Assembly: GCA_030789695.1 (NCBI GenBank)
Contig: JAULAV010009184.1
Coordinates: forward strand, 25,283-89,282
DNA: 64,000 bases
Source of the DNA: Scilla litardierei
Taxonomy: Eukaryota > Streptophyta > Magnoliopsida > Asparagales > Asparagaceae
Direction of reading: 5' to 3'
The stretch's first letter is position 1, and each line of letters opens with the position of its first letter. A program made the position numbers and the translations under genes. This document shows positions 45,117 to 54,773 of this stretch, piece after piece. The notes beneath the pieces are model-generated. The model had not been told where the DNA came from, ran no database searches, and saw only the letters and a program-made list of their open reading frames with translations.

Positions 45117-47780
45117 TCAATGCGGGATGTTTGGTGCATATGAGATGCACCCGTCAAACTTCCCGGGGAGCGCGCTTGGATTTGGACGTGGCGGCGTAGC
45201 GTTCTCCCTCGGAGGTCTCTTGTCTCGAATAGTGTTGGGGGGAGGCTCCCCCAAGCTAGCATTTGCCCCGGTCAACGGCTTAACCGGCGATGCCGATTTC
45301 CGTACCGGCGGAGCTTTCTTTGGAGACTTTAATTTCGAGAGCTTGCAGAGCTCTCGAATCCTTGCGACATCAGCGTCGCCTTCATCTTCATCAGCGGAGA
45401 AGTCAGGGGAATCATCTTTATTCTCTTCATCTCGGCCTAAATCTGGGCCTTCTTCAAATTCTTCATCAAAAAGGGCGCCAATTGAGTGAGGAATCGTCTC
45501 CTCTATCACCTCATCGAGGAGGTCCATGTAATCAAGCTCCTCGTGGTAAGGCATGTGCTTCATTGCCTTAGGAATGTGGAGCTCCACCTCGATGTTTCCG
45601 ACGTTTAAGGTTAAGGTACCTTCGCGCACGTCGACGATGACTCCGGCGGTGGCGAGGAATGGGCGTCCAAGTATCAATGAGGTGTCTCCCTCCTCCTTAA
45701 TGTCCATGATGACGAAGTCACATGGCAAGCATATTCCACCCGGGACTTGAAGTGGGATGTCTTCGGCAATCCCCACCGGCCTTGTTATCCGGCCATCGGC
45801 TAATTGAATGCGCATGTCGGTGGGTTTCAACTTTGTCCCGGTGTTAAGCTTTAAGAACATGGAGAGGGGCATGAGACTCACACTAGCCCCAAGATCGACC
45901 AATGCCTTTTGAAGAGGCACGCCGCCCAAAGTGCAAGGAATCCGAAAACTCCCCGGATCTTTAAATTTTGCCGGCTCCTTCTCTCTCTTGGTGAACCAAG
46001 AGCCCTCCTCGGCTAGCATGATCTTCTCCTTCCTCTTCCTCCCCGAAATCAAGTCCTTCAAGAATTTAGCATACGTGGGGATCTCCACGATGGCGTCGAG
46101 GAAGGGAATATTGAGGCTAACTCCTCTTAGATACTCGAGGAATTTCGCTAGCCTTTTCTCCATTTTCGCTTTCGCTAGTCTTTGGGGGAATGGGACCGGT
46201 GGCATGAAGCGCCTCTCCTCAATTAATCGCTCCGCCCTAGATTTCTCCTTGTCTTGTGGCTCCTTCTCCTTTTCAATCTCAACTACCGGCTCAACCGGCT
46301 CCAAGCTTTCCTCCACGGCCTCCTCGGTAGGAATCATAGCGGGGGTGGTGTCCTTCCCGCCTCTAGTAGTAACGGCAACTACGGCATTGATGTGGCCCGT
46401 GTTGCCCCGTGGGTTTTGCTCCGGTTGCGCCGGCAATCTTTGAGTGTTCCGATTGAGCAACGCCAATTGCTCCGATATTTGAGCCACTACGGTATTAAGA
46501 GATTCTTGCCCCGCCTTCAAAGTAGCATTCACCTTATTTTGCTCGACCATGAACGCCTCGACTCTAGTTTCGAAGTCGGATCGTTGTGGAGCTTGTGGAG
46601 GGTTTTGATTTTGATTCCTCCACCCTTGGTTGTATCCGGGAGGCCTATATGGTGGAACTTGTTGCTTCGGTTGAAAGTTTTGTTGAGTAGGCCCCCTCGG
46701 TGGATAGTTTTGTTGTTGGGGTGGTGGTGGTCGAGCTTGTTGAGGCGGTGGTTGTGGCGGGTTCAAGGCTCCTTCATTGTTGGCGTAGGAGAATCCCGGA
46801 TGATTTCTTGCGGCCGGATTGGACCAATACCCTTGGTTCCCCGCAACATATTGTACTTGCTCCAAGGATCCTTCTCCTTGCTCTCCTCCCGAGTACATGA
46901 CTTGAGATTGGTCTTGCCAATCACACATTTGGTTGGTCGGTGCGGAGGTGGATGGGCTTCCTTGGGGCTCCGTGATAAATTTCTCCAATCTCTCCACCAC
47001 CTTGTGGAGAGAATCGAATTTGCTCGTGAGCTCCGCTACGGCCTTCGCCTCGTAGATGCTAGTTGGCTTTAAGGAGGATGTGGAGTGTCCTCGCTCATCG
47101 CCCCATTGTTGGTTATTTGAGGCCATCTCCTCAATTAAGGCCGTAGCTTCCTCGGGAGTCTTTGACAAGATTGCACCATTCGCCGCGGCATCAATAATTT
47201 GTTTGGTCCCCGGTTGGAGACTGTTGTAGAAGCTATGAACTAGCTCCCAATCCTCTATACTGTGGTGCGGGCATTGATGCTGCAAATCCTTAAAACGCTC
47301 CCATGCTTCATAGAGCGTCTCCTGTGGTCCTTGCTTGAAGGACATGAGAGCGCTCCGGATCTTCACCGTCTTGGATGGCGGATAAAATTTGTCAATAAAT
47401 GCACTCGCCAGCTCGTCCCAAGTGGTGAAGACACCCTCAGCTTGCGTCCTCAACCAATAGAGTGCCTTGTCCTTTAGCGTAAAGGGGAAGAGACGCAGTC
47501 TGATAGCATCGTTGGAGACCCCCGGCATCTGGAATGTGGCGCACTTCGACAAGAATAGTTGGATGTGGTAGTGGGGGTTCTCATGTGCGTTCCCATGAAA
47601 TGGGTCTTGTTGCATCAAAACCACCAATCCAGTCTTTAGCTCGAAGTTCTTGTCAGCCGCCAACCCCGGCATGGCAATGGACGAGGTGGTAGAAGAAGTC
47701 TTAGGCCGAATCCTATCTCGAATAGAGATGATCCTGGCCATCCTTGCCGCCAATTCTTCAGGAGTTTCCAGGTTGGTCAT
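45117..47780 (-). CDS. I Gag-protease polyprotein (Athila type), intact
   Basis: 887 codons without a stop, start ATG 47780. Residues about 55-235 are an Athila Gag capsid: DPFHGNAHENPHYHIQLFLS, LRLFPFTLKDKALYWL, WDELASAFIDKFYPPSKT, LYEAWERFKDLQHQCPHH. Residues about 320-470 are Gln/Pro/Asn-rich with QQNYPPRGPTQQ; no CCHC knuckle is seen. Residues about 540-600 (PFPQRLAKAKMEKRLAKFLE, YAKFLKDLISGRKR) are the conserved segment before protease. Protease: IPCTLGGVPLQKALVDLGAS, with D at about residue 628 in a DLGA form usual for Athila, then LILGRPFLATAGV near 705. The C-terminal ~180 residues are acidic then proline-rich and end where RT should begin. The long intact frame in a pol-less element suggests recent selection for Gag-protease. 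Confidence 0.92.
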   Translation of the reverse strand: MTNLETPEELAARMARIISIRDRIRPKTSSTTSSIAMPGLAADKNFELKTGLVVLMQQDPFHGNAHENPHYHIQLFLSKCATFQMPGVSNDAIRLRLFPFTLKDKALYWLRTQAEGVFTTWDELASAFIDKFYPPSKTVKIRSALMSFKQGPQETLYEAWERFKDLQHQCPHHSIEDWELVHSFYNSLQPGTKQIIDAAANGAILSKTPEEATALIEEMASNNQQWGDERGHSTSSLKPTSIYEAKAVAELTSKFDSLHKVVERLEKFITEPQGSPSTSAPTNQMCDWQDQSQVMYSGGEQGEGSLEQVQYVAGNQGYWSNPAARNHPGFSYANNEGALNPPQPPPQQARPPPPQQQNYPPRGPTQQNFQPKQQVPPYRPPGYNQGWRNQNQNPPQAPQRSDFETRVEAFMVEQNKVNATLKAGQESLNTVVAQISEQLALLNRNTQRLPAQPEQNPRGNTGHINAVVAVTTRGGKDTTPAMIPTEEAVEESLEPVEPVVEIEKEKEPQDKEKSRAERLIEERRFMPPVPFPQRLAKAKMEKRLAKFLEYLRGVSLNIPFLDAIVEIPTYAKFLKDLISGRKRKEKIMLAEEGSWFTKREKEPAKFKDPGSFRIPCTLGGVPLQKALVDLGASVSLMPLSMFLKLNTGTKLKPTDMRIQLADGRITRPVGIAEDIPLQVPGGICLPCDFVIMDIKEEGDTSLILGRPFLATAGVIVDVREGTLTLNVGNIEVELHIPKAMKHMPYHEELDYMDLLDEVIEETIPHSIGALFDEEFEEGPDLGRDEENKDDSPDFSADEDEGDADVARIRELCKLSKLKSPKKAPPVRKSASPVKPLTGANASLGEPPPNTIRDKRPPRENATPPRPNPSALPGKFDGCISYAPNIPH

Positions 47781-47891
47781 TTACCTCCCTTCCGGATCTT
47801 GTCTTTTTTCCGCTCTAAGTCTCCGCGCGGTACGTTCGATCTCGGGATCAAATAATAAGTCTTCTGGGTCCGCCGTAGATCTCGTGTTCAT
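47781..47891 (-). CDS. 36-codon frame directly abutting and in frame with gag of I
   Basis: Minus strand ATG at 47891, reading MNTRSTADPEDLLFDPEIER, then TARRLRAEKRQDPEGR and stop TAA (47783-47781). The next base starts the gag ATG, in the same frame. The peptide resembles the N-terminus of Athila Gag proteins, so this is either a true uORF with zero spacing or an N-terminal exon of gag cut off by one stop codon that could be read through. Confidence 0.6.
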   Translation of the reverse strand: MNTRSTADPEDLLFDPEIERTARRLRAEKRQDPEGR

Positions 47892-48024
47892 GCACAGGGG
47901 AAACAGAGTTTCAAAGAAATGATTAATACCGTGGAAGGGTTAGGTAAGAATAGTAAAGGAAATAATAATGGTAACAATAAAAAATAAAAATAAAAGAAAG
48001 AAGTAGCTAGGGAACGCAATCACC

Positions 48025-48042
48025 TCCCCGGCAACGGCGCCA
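48025..48042 (-). other. Primer-binding site of I (tRNA-Asp type)
   Basis: Forward TCCCCGGCAACGGCGCCA, that is TGGCGCCGTTGCCGGGGA on the minus strand, complementary to the 3' end of plant tRNA-Asp. Six bases from the LTR end. Confidence 0.92.
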
Positions 48043-48417
48043 AAAACTTGATCGCTCCGGGACGTACACCCAAAGAACGGTTGTAGTTTTACCGCAAGCG
48101 CACGGTGTAGCGGCGAGCGGGTATCGAACACAGGGAGGACGAATGACCGTGCTTGCTTCTAATCAACATGGCTATTTAAGAATAGAGAGAATTGCCTTGG
48201 GCGATCCTGTCACAATCGTCAGACAAATGTGCGAAATATCAAATCAAATAAAGAACGTCTAGGGAATGGGGAATCCCCGCTACTCACCGTATTTCATAAA
48301 TGTGGTTCGTCGGTATCAAAATTGCTAGAATGAGAATTTGGATGAACTAGTTGCAACTAAATGTGGAACCAAGCTCACGCTCTCGCGCTGTTGCCGGTCT
48401 ATAGCTATCCTAGGGTC

Positions 48418-48708
48418 GGGTCCAATCTCTTGCAAACCCTAGCCTAGGAAAGCTAGCATTAGGATCAACATCATCGTCCAATTGCGCACCGAGCCCAATC
48501 TCTTGCAAACTCGGTCCACAATCTAAATTAGGATAGTTCCTACCCGTCCAATCTCTTGCAAACGGGTATCGGCACGGAATTGCAGCCGGAGATCCTGGTA
48601 TCGGTCCAATCTCTTGCAAACCGTTACTTCGAAAGTCCGACTCCAACCCAATTCGGATTTCTAGGGCTTCCTATCAAATTGGGATCCAATCTCTTGCAAA
48701 TCCCAATT
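48418..48708 (-). other. Five hairpins with one conserved loop (5' LTR copy)
   Basis: As in the 3' LTR, forward CCAATCTCTTGCAA with five different self-complementary arms; here all five loops have the consensus (GAGCCCAATCTC in the second, where the 3' LTR has GAGCCTAATCTC). Lies in the expected 5' leader of the genomic RNA, downstream of the TATA-like box at 49099. Confidence 0.85.
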
Positions 48709-49098
48709 GATATGAATACCTAGCTATCCGTAGTAATTCGATCCCAATCTAATCTCTAATTATTGATTCTAGCACAATTTCTACCAATTTATCACGAATA
48801 CGAAATTGGGCTTGTAGGGTTCATCCCCACGCCCCAAGACGTGGAGACTACTCACAAATCATAGCAATAGCACAAAAATAATCAATGAAATAGGCAATGG
48901 AATTCATCACAACAATGATATAAACAATAAAAATAGAGTTTTTGGGGAAGAGAGATGCAAACCAATGTAGTTCTTCAATTAATCCAACAAAAATCCAAGT
49001 TTTTCCTCTTCTCCAATCACAAATAATAAAGCTAAAAAGTAGTCTCAAAAAGCTGCAAAAAATCTAAGAGATGGCTCCTCAAACTAGGGTAAAAACAG

Positions 49099-49112
49099 GG
49101 CTTAAATAGCCC
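49099..49112 (-). promoter_or_regulatory. TATA-like box of the I 5' LTR
   Basis: Minus strand GGGCTATTTAAGCC, about 80-90 bp downstream of the palindrome array on that strand. Confidence 0.5.
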
Positions 49113-49190
49113 CAAAAATCGTCCAAAAATCCTGACCAAAACGCCCCTGCACAGCCTGTTTTCCGCAAATTTCGCTACAGGCAGCGCATC

Positions 49191-49575
49191 GCACTTGGCC
49201 GAGTGACAAAAGTCGCTCGGCCGAGTGCAAACCCTGTCATTTTCCAGTAAGTCGGGGGCTTCAAGGGTCTTCAGTTCGGAGACGGCTCGGCCGAGTGAGT
49301 TGTCGTCACTCGGCCGGTGGCTTCACTGCACTCGGGTGGACGTGGTTTGCCACTCGGCCGAGTGGGTCTTCTGAAGCTCAGGTGGCCGAAAAACAGAAAC
49401 TTCGATATTATGGAGGGGCTTCGTCTGGGCGCCACTCGGGCGGACGTGGTATCGTCACTCGGCCGATGTGGTCTCCGTCGCTCGGCCGAGTACACATGGA
49501 AATCGTGTCTGAACGGGTCGGCCGAGCAGTGTCTCGCTGGTCGGCCGAGTGGCTCCTCCACTCGGCCGAGTGGGA
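49191..49575. repeat. Palindrome array CTCGGCCGAG in the I 5' LTR
   Basis: Second LTR copy of the array at 39025-39406, again with eight exact TCGGCCGA cores. Several LTR-LTR differences fall in it (for example CACTCGACCGAGTG against CACTTGGCCGAGTG), all C/T or A/G changes. Confidence 0.92.
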
Positions 49576-49867
49576 CACAAAAGATGCCCAATCTGATTGT
49601 TTTGGCCTCCTCGTCGCTCCTGCGACGTCCACTCTTCTTCCGCTCCTCTCCAACAGCGAAATATCCCTCGGGGAGGTCGTCGGTGGCCGTCTAGAGTAAG
49701 CGCGTCTCGAGATCACTCCAAATCGCGCCAAATCACCTGAAATGCGACAAAAACAACAAATCGTGAAAAGCATCGCAATATCGTCGATATATCGTGAAAA
49801 ACATGATTTGGGCGATCTAAATGGCATGCAAATACACGGAAAAAAGGTGTAAAATATGGAGTGATCA

Positions 49868-50415
49868 CCTAGCCACAGCTCATACCCCTAGCGTAGACAT
49901 TGAATCCTAACGCGTGGAAATGGCATGATGAAATGTCGGGAGCAATCGTTGCGAGCTTAGTGCTCTCGGAGTCGGTCGGTGTTAATGGTCATGGGAATGC
50001 CCACCGTCCGAAGCCGGGTAGACCTGGCGTATCATCCTGTGCATCGAACGGAATATCAGGCCTATGGGACGCTAGGTATCACTTTTAGAGGCAACGTCTC
50101 ACCACTAAACCCTAGAATCCAATCGTATCCCTATCCGTCGGTCGTAACAGAGAGAGCACACGATAGGGTGGAAACCAAAGTCCTGGGTTCCTTCTTATAT
50201 CTTACATCTTTAGTAGTTTCATTTCGTGACAAACCACCGAGCGATAGGGCTAGCTCACCCACCGGGTGATCCGGATCTTGTCTGATAACAAGTACATCAC
50301 ATGCCTCCCCGTGTTCGACCCCCAAGCCACATTACAACACCGTGCGCTTGCAGTTATAATATTTAAATCGGGTATCCCTGTTCCGACTACACATTGCAAA
50401 ATCTAGGGGACGTCA
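49868..50415 (+). repeat. 5' LTR of H, second part
   Basis: Resumes with CCTAGCCACAGCTCA and ends GGGGACGTCA, parallel to 59016-59565. Confidence 0.9.
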
Positions 50416-50422
50416 AGCTTTA

Positions 50423-50440
50423 TGGCGCCGTTACCGGGGC
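50423..50440 (+). other. Primer-binding site of H (tRNA-Asp type)
   Basis: TGGCGCCGTTACCGGGGC, 16 of 18 identical to the PBS of I; seven bases after the LTR. Confidence 0.88.
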
Positions 50441-50893
50441 GGCAACGTGCTTGTTTCAGTAAGGACCCTGTGAACCCCTGAGACTAGTTCACATTCTTAC
50501 CCCGTGATAATTTTCACGTTCTACTCACTTTTTAATTTTACTTGGACATATTGTTCGCTGTATAGAGTTGGTAGACTATGTCTCCATACCGCCATCATTA
50601 ATATTCATCTCTCCATTCATACAACTTGTGCTATTAACATGCTCTCTATCCTTGCGATCCTCTTTCTCTCCTTTGCTTACACGGTTTCTGCTCTACAGCA
50701 AGAATGTCGTATGCCGTTTCATTCGATATCTGGGCACATGCACACCACGTCAGCTGTTTGTCCCAGAGTCTGACAGAATCTCTAAGCGCTTCGAGCATAC
50801 TATCCTTTCTGTCAGCTGCGAAGAAAATCAAGAGAGGAATCATGATGTTCGGCAGCATCCCGACAAGACAATTTTTTTCCTCCCGATGAAGCG
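50441..50893 (+). other. Leader of H; gag-protease absent
   Basis: Only about 450 bp separate the PBS from the acidic region that precedes RT, where gag-protease (2.7 kb in I) would be expected. No Gag or protease motif in any frame. The short frames here are not recognisable. Confidence 0.75.
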
Positions 50894-52210
50894 ATGTTTA
50901 TTGACATGCCCAGTACCGACTTCAGTGGGGAAGAGCTATGCACCTATGGGTATGTTTGTCTAGAGGATCATCATACAGATTTTATCGAGTGCAGTGAGCA
51001 GGAATCTATCTTATCCTTGCAGACCTCTACAGAGCACCCTGGATCTTGGGACCATGAGGAAGCTGAAAGTTGTAGTGGAGAACTATCCACTATTGAGACC
51101 TGTTTTTGCATTGAAGCCTTCTTCCCAGATGATTATCATGCACTTGCGAGGGACCCAGAACCTTCCTCCATGATCCCCTCACTACCTTGGAAGGCTTCGC
51201 CATGCGAAACCACAGCTAAAGGTGAAGTTGCGGATGCTAGCATCCAGGAGACCCAGGAAGAAGTCCTTTCATTAGAGGATGCTTAGCTTGAAAAATATGT
51301 GTCGGGACCACATGAAGTTGAGATGAAGGAGCTACCTCCGGGATTGAAGTATGAATATTTGTGGGAGGATTCGACGCATCCGGTCATCGTGAACTCCTCG
51401 CTACCCGAAGACCAAATGACTAAATTACTTGATGTTCTGAAAAGATTCAAGAATGTTTTTGGGTATACGATTGAGGACTTGAAGGGGGTGAGCTTGGGGC
51501 TTTGCTCGCATAGGATATTGCTAGAAGATGAGCAAGCCTCTTCCATCGAGCCACAACGAAGATTGAACCCCATCATGATGGAAGTAGTCAAGAAGGAGAT
51601 TGTTAGACTCCTCCAGGCCGGGATTATCTACCCTATTTTCGACAGTCGTTGGGTTAGCCCGGTACATGTTGTGCCCAAGAAGGGAGGAATGACGGTCATT
51701 CGTAATGAGAAAAACGATCTTATATTCACGAGGACCGTCACCGGATATCGGATGTGCATCAACTACCAGAAATTGAACAAGGCCACAAGGAAAGATCAAT
51801 GTCCCCTCCCTTTTATTGATCAGATGCTCGAAAGGCTAGCCAAGCACAACTACTTCTGCTTCAGGACGGATACTCTGGCTTTCTGCAAATTTCCATCCAC
51901 AATGATGACCAGGAAAAGACAACTTTTACTTGTCCATTTGGGACGTATGCTTACAGGAGAATGCCATTTGGGCTTTGCAATGCCCCGGCTACATTTCAAA
52001 GATTGATGTCCGCAATTTTCTCAGACTACTCCCAAGATATAATGGAGGTCTTCATGGATGATTTTTCCGTCTATGGAACGGAGTTCGACTCGTGTCTCCG
52101 CAACCTGACTAAAGTCCTGAAAAGGTGTCAAGATAAAGGGCTAGTTCTAAATTGGGAGAAATGTCACTTCATGGTCCAGGAAGGAGTTGTATTGGGCACA
52201 TTATTTCTTC
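50894..52210 (+). pseudogene. H reverse transcriptase (Athila type) with pre-RT segment
   Basis: Starts with an acidic pre-RT segment (50894-51285), then a stop. The RT frame from 51299 contains MKELPPGLKYEYLW, LDVLKRFKNVFGYTIEDLKG and WVSPVHVVPKKGGMTVI, then GYRMCINYQKLNKATRKDQC and LPFIDQMLERLA. A shift near 51850 moves the DGYSG catalytic motif to another frame. MPFGLCNAPATFQRLMSAIF and the FMDD catalytic motif (52050) follow. A further shift near 52195. Both catalytic motifs survive at base level, but the frame is broken. Confidence 0.85.
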
Positions 52211-52850
52211 AAGAGTGATTGAGGTGGATAAGGCAAAGGTATACATGATCGAAAAGCTTCCGCCTCCACTTAACCTTTGGGGAGTCCGTGGTTTCTTAGG
52301 GCATGCGGGATTCTACCGCCGGTTCATAAAGGAATTCTCTAAAATTTCTAGGCCCTTGACTCAACTCCTCGTGAAGGATACACCTTTCGTCTTCGATGAT
52401 GAGTGTATGGAAGCCTTCCGCCTTTTGAAGCAAGCCCTTATTTCCGCAGCTGTGATTCAACCGCTCGACTGGAGTCTACCTTTCGAGTTAATGTGTGATG
52501 CTAGCGACTATGCAGTTGGGGCCGTCTTGGGGTAGAGGAAGGACAAAAATCTGCTCGCCATATACTATACGAGCAAAACACTCGACGAAGCCCAAAGGAA
52601 CTATACGACAATGGAGAAGGAATTGCTAGCCGTCATCCATGCCATGGACAAGTTTCGGTCGTATCTTGTGGGTGCCAAGGTAATCGTGCACACCGATCAC
52701 GCCACCCTCAAATACCTTTTGAGCAAGAAAAAGGCCAAGCCTCGCCTCATAAGGTGAATTCTCCTCCTTCAGGAATTCGACTTAGAGATCAAGGACAAGA
52801 AAGGGGCGGAGAATGTCGTTGCCGACCACCTGTCCAGGTACTCTCGATCC
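52211..52850 (+). pseudogene. H RNase H
   Basis: GFLGHAGFYRRFIKEFSKIS (connection), then FELMCDASDYAVGAVLG, a stop (TAG at 52533), [40 protein letters not shown] and [17 protein letters not shown], a second stop near 52755, then [20 protein letters not shown] and DHLSR. Asp and Glu motif positions (CDAS, KELLA, HTDH, ADHLS) are present. Broken by at least two stops. Confidence 0.82.
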
Positions 52851-54147
52851 GGATGCCACTCCTATTGATGACTCACTCCCTGACAAGCATCTTTTCTCTA
52901 TCTCTTCTATTTGGACTCCATGGTATGCTGACATCGCCAATTATCTAACATGCGCCATCATACCCCCACAATGTGAGCTATCAGTAAAAGAAGAAATTCT
53001 TTCACGAAGTCCGGAAATTTTTTTGGGGTGACCCTTATTTGTACAATGTGAGCTATCAGTAAATGACGGGGTGATTCGAATGTGTATCCCCGAGACAGAA
53101 GCGACCTCGATAATTTCTCATTGCCATGATCAACAATATGGAGGCTATGCGAGCGCTTATAAGACCACGACGAAGATTCTCCAGAGTGGATTCTATTGGC
53201 CAACTCCTTTCAAGGACACCTATGCTGATGTCCAGGCTTGCGACAAGTGCCAAAGGACAGGAAACATATCCAAGAGGAATGAAATGCCTCAGCAACATCT
53301 TGGAAGTCGAGATCTTTGATGTTTGGGGAATCGACTTCATGGGGCCGTTTCCCTCATCCTCTGGAAATCAGTACATCTTGGTGGCCGTGGATTATGTGTC
53401 CAAGTGGGTAGAGAGATGGCTAGCCCCACCAATGATTCCCGGGTGGTGGCCAAATTCTTTAAAAATAATATCTTCCCGAGATTCGGCGTGCCTCGAGTTT
53501 TAATTAGCGACGGAGGGAGCCACTTCATAGAGAAGAAATTTGAAGCTCTTTTGAAGAAGTACGGAGTGCAGCACCGAATCGGGCGTGCCTATCATCCACA
53601 GAAAAGCGGCCAGGTGGAAGTTTCAAACAGGGAAATTAAGAGCATCCTTGAGAAGAATGTGGCTAGCTTTAGGAAGGATTGGTCATCGAAACTTTCAGAT
53701 GCGCTCTGTGCCTACAGGACTGCATTAAGACTCCGATCGGCACGACCCATTACCGACTTGTCTACGGGAAGCATGTCCCTGCATGTGGAATTGGAGCACA
53801 GGCATTTTGGGCTGTCAAGAATCTGAATTTCGACACCAAGGAGGTAGGAAGCCACCGACGGCTACAACTTAATGAACTCGACGAGATCCGGCTCAACGCT
53901 TACGAAAATGCACGGATCTACAAGGAGAAGTTGAAGCGGTGGCACGACAATCACATTTTAAAGAAAGAATTCAAGGAGACTTAGTTCTCCTATTCAATCC
54001 AAGACTGAGGCTTTTTCCCGGAAAGCTCAAGTCTAGATGGTCAGGACCCTACCGAGTCACCAAGGTCTTCCCGCATGGAGCAATTGAGATAATGGGAAGA
54101 GATGAACCGTTCAAAGTCAATGGGCATCGTTTGAATCACTATGCGAT
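52851..54147 (+). pseudogene. H integrase
   Basis: HHCC region: [20 protein letters not shown], then [20 protein letters not shown]. Catalytic core: [13 protein letters not shown] (first D), [19 protein letters not shown] (second D) and HPQKSGQVEVSNREIKSILE (E). Then YRLVYGKHV, LDEIRLNAYENARIYKEKLK, LRLFPGKLKSRWSGPYRVTK and VNGHRLNHY, a GPY/F-type C-terminus. Frames shift near 53030, 53310, 53420, 53740 and 53970. Confidence 0.82.
52968..53063 (+). repeat. 21-bp direct repeat within H integrase N-terminus
   Basis: ACAATGTGAGCTATCAGTAA (plus A) occurs at 52968-52988 and 53043-53063, 75 bp apart. In this family only one such place is expected, so one copy is probably a small templated insertion. 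Confidence 0.8.
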
Positions 54148-54270
54148 CAGCGAACCCACGTTGTTTCTGGTCGGAGGTTCAACGACCGATAGCTCTGCTG
54201 CAAACTCTCCGAATCCGAATTGAGCGCGAATTGAGGAATCGAGCAAACGACTTTAAACAACATCGCTTCA

Positions 54271-54284
54271 TAGGAGGCAACCCA
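54271..54284 (+). other. Post-pol AGGCAA hairpin of H
   Basis: TAGG-AGGCAA-CCCA, same loop as 45054-45071 in I but a different, shorter stem. Confidence 0.6.
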
Positions 54285-54409
54285 TGTTCTAAACTTTTGT
54301 CGGGTTTTATAGGATTAGTTTTCTCTTATTTTTGTGAATAAATTCTACTATGGGGATTGTCGTTGGGAGACTTAGATAAATTTTTTCTTTTTGTGTAGGA
54401 AATTGCCCC

Positions 54410-54752
54410 ACCCGATCGGTTCATGCATCAACCGATTGGGTGGCCAACATCAGAAGATGGCCAGTATTAGCACATAAGCCAACCGATCGGGTGGCCCATA
54501 CGGCTAATCGGGTGGCAAATCGGGTGGCGATGACAGAGCTCTCAGGAATTTTGGTGAAAACCCAACCGATCGGGTGATAGAAGCTGTGATCGGGTGGCAG
54601 ACCGGGAGGAGATGACAGAGCCCTCGGGAAATTAGTGAAGCGATCAACCGATCGGGTGAAATCCCACCCGATCGGTTTACCTGTAACCGTTTTCCAACAA
54701 GAAAATTTCGAAGTGGACCCACCTGATCGGGTGAGATCTCATCCGATCGGTT
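54410..54752. repeat. Internal palindrome array CCGATCGG of H
   Basis: About twelve copies: CACCCGATCGGTT (54411), CAACCGATTGGGTGG (54429), CAACCGATCGGGTGG (54480), ATCGGGTGG forms (54508, 54519), CAACCGATCGGGTG (54563), GTGATCGGGTGG (54587), CAACCGATCGGGTG (54646), CACCCGATCGGTT (54665), CACCTGATCGGGTG (54720), CATCCGATCGGTT (54740). Same motif as the LTR of H; intervening sequence differs. Confidence 0.9.
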
Positions 54753-54761
54753 CGCCTAACC

Positions 54762-54773
54762 CGATATATATAC
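54762..54773 (+). promoter_or_regulatory. TATA-like box upstream of the third ORF of H
   Basis: CGATATATATAC, about 10 bp after the last palindrome and about 460 bp before the ATG at 55221. Same arrangement as 44441-44454 in I. Confidence 0.65.

Larger units (their letters stand above)
37883..49867 (-). mobile_element. Element I: young Athila-like element lacking RT, RNase H and integrase
   Basis: TSD CCTAG at 37878-37882 and 49868-49872. LTRs 37883-39700 and 48049-49867 (forward TGATCGCTCC...GGAGTGATCA) differ by about 18 substitutions and one 1-bp gap by eye, mostly transitions (about 1%). Minus-strand order: 5' LTR, PBS (tRNA-Asp type), 36-codon frame, intact gag-protease ORF, ~1.2-kb non-coding segment with the palindrome array and TATA, once-frameshifted ATHILA ORF1, 3' region, PPT, 3' LTR. 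There is no pol. Total 11,985 bp. Confidence 0.9.
48049..49867 (-). repeat. 5' LTR of I
   Basis: 1,819 bp, about 99% identical by eye to 37883-39700. Same palindrome and hairpin arrays. Confidence 0.92.

Noticed and set aside
46254..47072. 272-codon + strand open frame
   Set aside because: Antisense shadow of the intact gag-protease ORF of I.
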